A DNA stretch of 64,000 nt, from assembly GCF_013166575.1 (NCBI RefSeq), contig NZ_JABKKE010000008.1, forward strand, positions 1-64,000. Reading direction: 5' to 3'. A program made the translations under genes and the position numbers. The notes beneath the pieces are model-generated. The model saw nothing but the letters and a program-made list of their open reading frames with translations, ran no database searches and was not told the origin of the DNA. Source of the DNA: Xylanibacter rodentium. Lineage in GTDB: Bacteria > Bacteroidota > Bacteroidia > Bacteroidales > Bacteroidaceae. Below are positions 29,290-36,277 of the stretch, piece by piece (position 1 is the stretch's first letter; the number at the start of each line of letters is the position of its first letter).

Positions 29290-29640
29290 TACTTTACTTT
29301 AACGTATGTTAAGCGACATCCGTATCGCGATTTCCGGACAAGATTCCGAAAATCGCGATTTTTGCTTCAAATGGGGAGTACTGATTATCAGCGAGTTACG
29401 TCAACGGGGATTTGTCAAGAAAGCAGAGAGGGCCGTTTTGCATTGCAATAAGGGCCTTATTGCATTGCGACGGTGGCCTCGTTGCACTCCAATAAGGCCG
29501 TAATGGCGATGCCGGGAGGCCCTTACGGCAAGTTGGCACCCTCGAAAACACATAAAAAGAAAGCCCGGAGACGAGCCGGGCTTCTCTATTTTGAGAAAAA
29601 AGAAATGCGTTTTTTTCAGAATAAAACATACATATCGGCT
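29290..29640 (+). repeat. Structured intergenic repeat, copy 1
   Basis: Part of a 655-bp gap (29035-29689) with no ordinary gene. In order it holds TTAAC-GTAT-GTTAA (29299-29312), a long hairpin (29324-29359) followed by T5, the palindrome CTGATTATCAG (29381-29391) with GCGAGTTACG, and GAAAGCAGAGAGG (29419-29431). After that come a variable GGCC-rich stretch, GGAGGCCCTTACGGCAAG (29515-29532), a second hairpin AAGCCCGG/CCGGGCTT (29561-29583) and GCGTTTTTTTC. The same order occurs inverted in copy 2 (50096-50450). An open frame from 29515 reads GGPYGK... and resembles the matching frame of copy 2. Confidence 0.75.
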
Positions 29641-29689
29641 GACAACCATCAGACGTACACGGCGGTTACCCGCCACTACGACCGGAACG

Positions 29690-31042
29690 CTACATACCTG
29701 CGGGCGTTACGTCGGCATCCTCCACTACATATTCCGGCCGTTCGTCAGGAGCGGCGGTGCGTATCTCAATGCCGTCAAACCTGATGCCGCGGGCATGGCG
29801 CACGAAGAATCCCCGGGCCGGTAACACTCCCCACATCGTGGCTTCGGGATATTCCTTTTCCTTCTCGTCGACAGGTATGGGCGTCTGTTTCTGGCCTCCG
29901 CTGTGGCAGATGGTGATGTCCGACAGAGTGACATTCTCTACGGGATGGCCCGGCAGGCCGGTGATGGAGCAGCCCGAAGGGCCGGCGTTGTTGACAAAGA
30001 CATTGCTGATGTGCACACCGTCGATGCGACCCACGCGGTCAATCTTCTGCCCCTCGTAATATCCTCGTGCACGGTTGGCCAGACGTACGAATATGGGTGA
30101 CTCGGTGCCTTCGGCCGTAATGCCGCTCACGTTGACATTCTCGAGCACGCCGCCGTCCACTATTTCAAGCGAAATGGCGGATATACCGCGGGGCAGACCG
30201 AAGAACTGCGACGACTGGTCCTCGGAAGGCTTGACGCAGATGCCGCTGATATTGATGTTGCGGAAGCCGCCGTTAGTCTCCGTGCCGAGCTTTATTGCGT
30301 TACAATGGCTGCTCACCACACATCCCGTTATGGTGATGTTCTCGCAGAGGCGTGGCGAGGTGCTCTTCAGAGTGATGGCATCGTCGTCGCTGTCGGCCAG
30401 CATTCCCGTCACCACTACGTCGTGGCAGCCGTCGAGATCGAGAGCGTCGTTATTGTAGTTGTTGCGGTTGAATACCCGTATGCCGTCTATCCGTACACGG
30501 TCGCAGGCCAGATAGTGCTGCATCCAGCACCCGCTGTTGCGCAGGGTGATGTCGCGCACCGTTATGTCGCGGCCACGGATTATGCGCAGCAGATGAGGAC
30601 GGGTGATGCCTTCGTCGTTCCACGACAGTTTCTTGAACGAACGGCCGCGGCCGTCAATGGTGCCGTGGCCGTCTATCACCACGCCAGCCACATCGTCGGC
30701 ATATATCAGCTGTATCGTCTCTGTCTGCGTGCGAAGCGACACATAGTCCGATTTCATCGGCCTATAGTCTTCCAGACGTGTGCTGCCATAGAGCGTGGCA
30801 CCGTGTTCGAGATGCAGGTTGACGTTGCTCTTGAGCACTATCGTACCTATCTTGTAGCTGCCTGTCGGCACCAGTACGCGCCCTCCGCCGGCCTGAGAGC
30901 ATTCGTCGATGGCGCGCTGCACAGCATCGGTGCTAAGCCGCGAGGTGTCGCTCACGGCACCGTAGGCCGTGATATTGTAGTCGGCAGCCGTTGATGTCAT
31001 GGCACCGAAAACCATTAAGAATGACAGGATGATTTGTTTCAT
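29690..31042 (-). CDS. Glycoside hydrolase family 28 (polygalacturonase-like) protein
   Basis: 450 residues; signal peptide 1-19 (ending STAA). A right-handed beta-helix of the pectinase type begins NITAYGAVSDTSRLSTDAVQ and contains GGGRVLVPTGSYKIG. The active-site region shows NNDALDLDG (about 193-201), the paired aspartates in DSDDDAITLKS, and SSHCNAIKLGTETNGG. The position usually occupied by GHG is SHC, which points to a rhamnogalacturonan- or unusual galacturonide-active subtype rather than a classical endopolygalacturonase. It is exported, probably to the periplasm. The DKNYY-repeat gene is 15 bp upstream on the same strand. Confidence 0.88.
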   Translation of the reverse strand: MKQIILSFLMVFGAMTSTAADYNITAYGAVSDTSRLSTDAVQRAIDECSQAGGGRVLVPTGSYKIGTIVLKSNVNLHLEHGATLYGSTRLEDYRPMKSDYVSLRTQTETIQLIYADDVAGVVIDGHGTIDGRGRSFKKLSWNDEGITRPHLLRIIRGRDITVRDITLRNSGCWMQHYLACDRVRIDGIRVFNRNNYNNDALDLDGCHDVVVTGMLADSDDDAITLKSTSPRLCENITITGCVVSSHCNAIKLGTETNGGFRNINISGICVKPSEDQSSQFFGLPRGISAISLEIVDGGVLENVNVSGITAEGTESPIFVRLANRARGYYEGQKIDRVGRIDGVHISNVFVNNAGPSGCSITGLPGHPVENVTLSDITICHSGGQKQTPIPVDEKEKEYPEATMWGVLPARGFFVRHARGIRFDGIEIRTAAPDERPEYVVEDADVTPAGM

Positions 31043-31057
31043 AGATTTGTCTCCGCT

Positions 31058-31576
31058 TTATTTGCTTATACATTTCCCTTTATAGAAAGCACGGAAGTTG
31101 TCTTTGGCATAACCATGACCGTCGACCTTGAACGTTGAGGCATTGGCGCCCTTTACCAATTCTCCGCGATAAAACACCCTGAAAGAATCTTTTGAATAGC
31201 CTTCTTTCAGCAACTTGAACGTCGAAGCATTGGCGTCTTTGATATGTTTGCCATGGTAATAAACCCTGAAAGCGTCCTTGGCATAACCTTGCTTGATAGC
31301 CTTGAACGCCGACGCATTGGCGTCCTTGAGAAGTCTGCCACGGTAATAAACCCTGAAAGCGTCCTTGGCATAACCGTTTTCAAGTACCTTGAACGTCGAG
31401 GCATTGGCGTCTTTCAACGGTTTTCCGCCATAGAACACTTCAAACGATGTCTTGTAATACTCCGCTTTGTGACGGTCGTGCTCCCTCCAACCCTGAGCAT
31501 CAGCGCAGAGTTGGAGGAGGGAGAACAGCATAATACAAACGAATCTGTTCATAACTGATTGTCTTTTGATTGTCAT
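31058..31576 (-). CDS. DKNYY-type repeat protein, exported
   Basis: 172 residues. A signal peptide is present whether translation starts at 31576 or at the in-frame ATG 31552 (MNRFVCIMLFSLLQLCADA). I prefer 31576 because its ATG overlaps the upstream stop codon (ATGA), which suggests translational coupling. The mature protein is almost entirely a 28-29-residue repeat of the form GYAKDAFRVYYRGxxLKDANASxFK, in about five copies, related to the DKNYY family. Codons 31256-31289 and 31342-31375 are near-identical at 86-87 bp spacing, indicating recent unit duplication. Function unknown. Confidence 0.75.
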   Translation of the reverse strand: MTIKRQSVMNRFVCIMLFSLLQLCADAQGWREHDRHKAEYYKTSFEVFYGGKPLKDANASTFKVLENGYAKDAFRVYYRGRLLKDANASAFKAIKQGYAKDAFRVYYHGKHIKDANASTFKLLKEGYSKDSFRVFYRGELVKGANASTFKVDGHGYAKDNFRAFYKGKCISK

Positions 31577-33570
31577 TTAACTTTAGTGGCACGGATGAAG
31601 TATGCTATCAACAGCACATAAGCCGCGAGCGAACACAATTCGGAAAGCGGATTGGTCCACCATGCCTCATAGTCAAAGCTCACACCGCCGAAGCGCAGGA
31701 TGGCGCTGACAACACCCATCAAGGCACCGCCGGCTATGAATCCGGAGGCTATCAGGTTGCCCATCTCTCCACGTTCCTTGTTCTTCTGCGGGTCCTTGGT
31801 ACGGGTTGTGACATACCAGTTGACTGCTCCGCCGACAACGAGAGGCACATTCAGTTCCATAGGGATGAACATGCCAAGAGCAAAGGCCAGTGCCGGAACC
31901 TTGCACCATGTGAGGACAATGGCCAATACGGCACCGATGGCATAGAGCACCCATGGAGCTTCGATGCCGTTCATCAGCGGATCTATAACGGCAGCCATGG
32001 CGTTGGCCTGCGGTGCGGCAAGCTGTCCGCTGGCAAAACCGTAGGTCTCGTTGAGCAGCATCATCACACCGCCGACAGTAGCGGCCGAAACGAGTGTGCC
32101 GAGGAACTTCCACGATTCCTGCTTCTTGGGAGTGGTGCCGAGCCAATAGCCAATCTTGAGGTCGGTGATGAACGAGCCGGCCATGGACAGTGCCGTGCAC
32201 ACCACACCGCCCATTATCAGTGCGGCCACCATGCCGCCGGTACCTTTAAGTCCTACGCCCACCATAACTACAGACGCCAGGATGAGCGTCATAAGCGTCA
32301 TGCCCGACACGGGATTGCTCCCCACGATGGCAATGGCATTGGCAGCCACCGTCGTAAAGAGAAATGCGATGACAGCCACGAGCACTATGGCCACGAGGGC
32401 GAAGAGCATGTTGCCGTCCATCACGCCGAACCAGAAGAACAGGAATGTGATGACTATCGTGGCTATGGAAGCTATGGCTATGAACTTGAACGATATGTCG
32501 ATGTCTGTACGACGCCTGGACGTCTCTGCATTATCGGCTTCCGACGAAGTGCCTTTCATCTCTCTTGCGGCCAGACTCACGGCGCCCTTGATGATGCCCC
32601 ACGACTTGATGATACCTATTATTCCGGCCATGGCAATGGCGCCAATGCCTATCGACTTACCGTAAGAACGGAATATCTCTTCAGGGCTCATCTCGCCCAC
32701 GGTCTTTGTTATGGCAGGATCCCATGCGTTGAGGACGCTGTCGTGGAACATTATCGACATGCCCGGCACCACCAGCCACCACACTGCCAGCGAACCGAGA
32801 CATATGATGAGCGCATATTTCAGACCTACGATATAGCCCAATCCGAGCACCGCCGCACCGGTATTGACCTTGAAAACGAGCTTGGCACGCTCGGCAAGCG
32901 TCTCGCCTATGCCAATCATGCGCGAGGTGACATTCTCGTTCCACCATCCGAAAGTGGCCACGACGAAGTCGTACAGACCGCCGACAAGTCCGGCCAACAG
33001 CAAGGGTTTGGCCTGATTTCCGCCCCGCGCGCCGCTGACAAGCACCTGTGTGGTGGCCGTGGCCTCGGGGAAAGGATACTTGCCGTGCATATCGCTCACG
33101 AAATATTTGCGGAACGGTATGAGAAACAATATTCCGATGATGCCGCCAAGCAGGGATGAAATGAATATCTTGATGAACGACGCACTCATCTCAGGATACT
33201 TGGCCTGCAGGATATAGATGGCAGGCAGGGTGAAGATGGCACCGGCAACCACGGCACCGGAACAGGCACCGATGCTCTGTATGATCACGTTCTCGCCCAA
33301 AGCACGGCTGCGCTTGGCGGCCGTCGACACACCCACGGCAATGATGGCTATCGGTATGGCCGCCTCAAACACCTGTCCCACCTTCAGCCCGAGATAGGCT
33401 GCGGCCGCCGAGAAGAGCATCGCCATAAGCACACCCCACGTCACCGACCATGCATTCACTTCGGGATAGCTCGCACGCGGACTCATCATCGGCTCGTAGC
33501 TTTCTCCGTCACGCAACTCACGGAAAGCGTTCTCCGGCAGTTGCATCATGTCTTTTTCGTCTTGTTTCAT
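31573..33570 (-). CDS. OPT family oligopeptide transporter
   Basis: 665 residues from MKQDEKDMMQLPENAF; the upstream in-frame ATG at 33651 would add 27 residues encoded by a C-rich palindromic repeat and is less likely. About 15 hydrophobic helices are visible. Typical OPT segments are ITWGVLMAMLFSAAAAYLG-like near residue 45 (here VTWGVLMAMLFSAAAAYLG), KYFVSDMHGKYPFPEATATTQV and GSNPVSGMTLMT. It is an inner-membrane importer of peptides or metal chelates; the substrate is not predictable. Its stop codon overlaps the start of the DKNYY-repeat gene. Confidence 0.92.
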   Translation of the reverse strand: MKQDEKDMMQLPENAFRELRDGESYEPMMSPRASYPEVNAWSVTWGVLMAMLFSAAAAYLGLKVGQVFEAAIPIAIIAVGVSTAAKRSRALGENVIIQSIGACSGAVVAGAIFTLPAIYILQAKYPEMSASFIKIFISSLLGGIIGILFLIPFRKYFVSDMHGKYPFPEATATTQVLVSGARGGNQAKPLLLAGLVGGLYDFVVATFGWWNENVTSRMIGIGETLAERAKLVFKVNTGAAVLGLGYIVGLKYALIICLGSLAVWWLVVPGMSIMFHDSVLNAWDPAITKTVGEMSPEEIFRSYGKSIGIGAIAMAGIIGIIKSWGIIKGAVSLAAREMKGTSSEADNAETSRRRTDIDISFKFIAIASIATIVITFLFFWFGVMDGNMLFALVAIVLVAVIAFLFTTVAANAIAIVGSNPVSGMTLMTLILASVVMVGVGLKGTGGMVAALIMGGVVCTALSMAGSFITDLKIGYWLGTTPKKQESWKFLGTLVSAATVGGVMMLLNETYGFASGQLAAPQANAMAAVIDPLMNGIEAPWVLYAIGAVLAIVLTWCKVPALAFALGMFIPMELNVPLVVGGAVNWYVTTRTKDPQKNKERGEMGNLIASGFIAGGALMGVVSAILRFGGVSFDYEAWWTNPLSELCSLAAYVLLIAYFIRATKVK

Positions 33571-33579
33571 AATTGTTTT

Positions 33580-33741
33580 GGCCCCTCCCGACCTCCCCAA
33601 GGGGAGGAGAAGGGTAGTTGCTTTATTTGTTATTATTACTGTTATTACCAATATTTCCAGCTTGCTACTGATATGATCACGACTATCGCGGAGTTATTCC
33701 GAACCACCCTACACCTCCCCTTGGGGAGGCAGGGAGGGGCC
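33580..33741. repeat. Pair of inverted C/G-rich palindromes
   Basis: GGCCCCTCCCGACCTCCCC AAGGGGAGG (33580-33607) and its inverse CCTCCCCTTGGGGAGGCAGG GAGGGGCC (33714-33741) face each other across about 105 bp. The second copy lies inside the 3' end of the C_GCAxxG_C_C gene and codes for that protein's last residues. Similar palindromes occur at 38937-39131, 41104-41213 and 50571-50602. Confidence 0.7.
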
Positions 33742-34206
33742 TTCAGTATCTTCCAGATATTCCGCAAATATCTTCGCCGCCGATACTATCTGGCTCACGC
33801 AAGGACGTGTCTTGTAGTATTCGGCCGTACGCTCGCTGGCCTCATAACTCAGCGGAGCGCCCTTTTTCAGCTTCAGAAGTTCGGCACACACAGTGGACCC
33901 GTGCATCTCCTCAAAACGCTTCATCAGCTGTTGCACCACGCGATAGTTGACCGACTTGCCTTCACGGTCGCCTGCCGTAACGGACCCGCAGTCCATGCCG
34001 GCCAGCGTCACCATGCCGCAAGCCGCACCGCACGTCATCCGCATACGCCCTATTCCGCCGCCGAAACCCGCGCTGAGCTTCAATGCCTGTTCCTCGGTAT
34101 ATCCGTAAATGTCGGCAAAAGCCGCCACAACCGACTGCGAACAGTTGTAGCCCTGCATGAAAAGTTCTTCGGCACGGCGCACTCTTTCTTCTTTGTTCAG
34201 TTTCAT
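33709..34206 (-). CDS. C_GCAxxG_C_C family putative redox protein
   Basis: About 165 residues from MKLNKEERVRRAEELF. The family motif is clear: GYNCSQSVVAAF (Cys), then CGAACGMVTLAG and a C-terminal cysteine in RPCVSQIV. The role is unknown; a membrane-associated redox or metal function has been suggested for the family. The last ten residues (GPSLPPQGEV) are encoded by a C/G-rich intergenic palindrome, so the natural C-terminus was probably replaced by the repeat. The frame is open far upstream (to 34566), but it runs through the promoter region, so I place the start at 34206. Confidence 0.85.
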   Translation of the reverse strand: MKLNKEERVRRAEELFMQGYNCSQSVVAAFADIYGYTEEQALKLSAGFGGGIGRMRMTCGAACGMVTLAGMDCGSVTAGDREGKSVNYRVVQQLMKRFEEMHGSTVCAELLKLKKGAPLSYEASERTAEYYKTRPCVSQIVSAAKIFAEYLEDTEGPSLPPQGEV

Positions 34207-34299
34207 GTAATACATTGATTTTACATATAATTGGATTGGGGATAATGCTAACCTTACGCAACATCTGATTAGTATTGTCAATGTGGCATTTATCCATTG

Positions 34300-34307
34300 C
34301 AAAGATA
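34300..34307 (-). promoter_or_regulatory. -7 element for the C_GCAxxG_C_C gene
   Basis: TATCTTTG followed by C on the minus strand. No clear -33 element is seen. Confidence 0.45.
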
Positions 34308-34430
34308 AATATAATAATTGAAAAAGAATGAAAAAACAGTCAAACAATGCTGTAATAAAGCCATTTGGACACTTGATGGCAACGAGATGAGAAAGAAAAC
34401 CATGAGATGAAGAAAATTTATCTTTCATAT

Positions 34431-34461
34431 TTTGATACTTCAAATAAAAAAGATAAATTTG
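34431..34461 (+). promoter_or_regulatory. Promoter of the Schlafen-like gene
   Basis: TTTG (34431-34434), a 19-bp spacer and TAAATTTG (34454-34461) followed by C make a consensus-grade promoter. It decides the start codon: an in-frame ATG at 34407 lies upstream of the promoter, so 34488 is used. Confidence 0.8.
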
Positions 34462-34487
34462 CATCACATGCCAACAAAGAGTGTAAG

Positions 34488-36131
34488 ATGAAAGAGAATA
34501 GTTTATACGATAAGAAATCCATCCGTGAAATAACCGGAAAGAATCCGGACTGGAACGAGGTTGCAAAAGATTGTGTCGCTTTCAGCAACGCACAAGGCGG
34601 CATAATAGATTATGGCATAGAAGACCACTCTGACGAACCTCCTGCAGAACAGACTATAGACGAAGACCTGCCGGTAACATTGACAAACAAAATAAACGGC
34701 AAGACTATAAACGTAACCGTTTTTGCCGAAACGCTTGTCCATCAGAATGGAGGCCAATACATCCGTCTGCACATTTCGCGCGGCCATACCGTAGCATCCA
34801 CCGCATCAGGCAAGTATTTTCTACGTATAGCCGATAACAGTACCCCTATCACAGGAGATAACATAACAAGACTGGCTGCCGAAAAAGGATATTTCCGTTG
34901 GGAAGACCAACCGTCAAAATGGAGTTGGAAGGATGCAGACCCCGAAAAATTGCAATCGCTGATATACAAACTCAACTCATCTGAAAGGGTAAGTCCATTC
35001 GTCAAACAGAAACACAAAAAGGAATTGCTCGACTATTACTTCCTGACAGAGGAGGAGTCAGACCGTATGACCAATCTCGGTGTGTTGTTCATAGGAACAC
35101 AATCGCAAAGGGGACGACTGATGAACGCTCCTGTTGTGCAATGCATCAAATATGATGAGAACGGAGAGAAAGTAAGAAAATATCTGTGGGATGATTTCTC
35201 CATGACGCCTGAAGAAATAATCGAGAATGTATGGACGGAAATACCCGACTGGCGTGAAACGAACGAAATCAGCGAAGGGTTGTTCCGCAAGGAGATACCG
35301 GCTTACGACAAGGATGTGATTCGTGAGCTGGTATGCAACGCCTTGGTACACCGCCCTTATACAATGGCAGGAGATATATTCATAAACATCCATCCCAACC
35401 GCATCGAAGTAATCAACCCTGGCACTCTGCCATTGGGAGTAACCCCAAAGAATATCCTTCATAAAACAGTAAAAAGAAACGAACACTTCGCATATCTCTG
35501 CTACGCATTGAAACTGATGGAACGTGAAGGTTCTGGATATGACAAGATGTATGAGATACAGCTCACCAACGGGAAACAAGTCCCTCAGGTTTTGGAAAGC
35601 AGCGATTCTGTCACTGCCATTGTAGAACGTCGTATCATCAGCAAAGAAGCCATCAAGGTAATCCGCGGAGCCATGCAGAAAGCCGACCTCAAACAGAAAC
35701 AGATAATTTGTCTTGGACTTATCGCCCAACACGAAAGCATATCGGCAACCAATCTGATACAGATACTCAATCTTAAAGACCGTGATGCTCTTTCGCCATG
35801 GCTCGACCCACTACTCGAATACGACATAGTCAAGGCTGTCGGTGCACACAGAGCCAAGGAATATCGTATAAGCAGTTCCGTACTTAAGCAAAGCTATTAT
35901 AAAGGAAAGACATCACTGAAAAGGATTGAGGATTATCGCATCAAGGAACTGATTGTAGAAGACCTTAAGATTTACACCTGTGCGCCATTGAAAGATATTC
36001 ACCAAAGAATAGGAAATGAGATTCCGTATAAGAAAATTCTTGCCCAAATGAAATCATTGACCAGTGAGAATATCGTAAAGGAAGTAGGAGCAAACAGATG
36101 GGTAAGATACAGTTTGGTTAAGGAACCGTAA
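34488..36131 (+). CDS. Schlafen-like (AlbA_2) ATP-binding transcriptional regulator
   Basis: 547 residues from MKENSLYDKKSIRE. The N-terminal AlbA_2/Schlafen-type domain (about 1-130) has VAFSNAQGGIIDYGIED, though its beginning is shorter than usual. A HATPase_c_4 domain follows (IRELVCNALVHRPYTMAGD, RIEVINPGTLPLGV, MEREGSGYDKM; about 280-360). The C-terminus has winged-helix segments (ISATNLIQILNLKDRDALSPWL). The family has been linked to transcription regulation and sometimes to defence or mobile loci. It lies alone, divergent from the C_GCAxxG_C_C gene. Confidence 0.85.
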   Translation: MKENSLYDKKSIREITGKNPDWNEVAKDCVAFSNAQGGIIDYGIEDHSDEPPAEQTIDEDLPVTLTNKINGKTINVTVFAETLVHQNGGQYIRLHISRGHTVASTASGKYFLRIADNSTPITGDNITRLAAEKGYFRWEDQPSKWSWKDADPEKLQSLIYKLNSSERVSPFVKQKHKKELLDYYFLTEEESDRMTNLGVLFIGTQSQRGRLMNAPVVQCIKYDENGEKVRKYLWDDFSMTPEEIIENVWTEIPDWRETNEISEGLFRKEIPAYDKDVIRELVCNALVHRPYTMAGDIFINIHPNRIEVINPGTLPLGVTPKNILHKTVKRNEHFAYLCYALKLMEREGSGYDKMYEIQLTNGKQVPQVLESSDSVTAIVERRIISKEAIKVIRGAMQKADLKQKQIICLGLIAQHESISATNLIQILNLKDRDALSPWLDPLLEYDIVKAVGAHRAKEYRISSSVLKQSYYKGKTSLKRIEDYRIKELIVEDLKIYTCAPLKDIHQRIGNEIPYKKILAQMKSLTSENIVKEVGANRWVRYSLVKEP

Positions 36132-36169
36132 TTATCATTTCCAAAATCAGAATAGAACACTACAAGAAA

Positions 36170-36225
36170 TGAGAAATGGAAACGAGAAATGGAAACGACA
36201 CAGATATACTCGCTGATAATCAGCG
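36170..36225 (+). repeat. 13-bp tandem duplication and CGCTGATAATCAGCG palindrome
   Basis: GAGAAATGGAAAC is repeated twice in tandem (from 36171), then a perfect palindrome CGCTGATAATCAGCG occurs at 36211-36225 followed by GATTAC. The palindrome and the following TTAC resemble the core of the structured repeats at 29381 and 50347. The rest of that repeat is absent here. Confidence 0.5.
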
Positions 36226-36277
36226 GATTACAAAAACATCAGAATACAAATAGGAACTGACAAAACACAATCCACAG

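Noticed and set aside
29473..29784. 103-codon plus-strand frame starting at GTG in structured repeat copy 1
   Set aside because: It runs on into the 3' end of the GH28 gene on the other strand; only the first part has any similarity to copy 2, so it is treated as part of the repeat and not listed as a gene.
31570..33159. 529-codon His-rich open frame antisense to the OPT transporter gene
   Set aside because: Mirror frame of a hydrophobic protein; composition is fully explained by the complementary codons.
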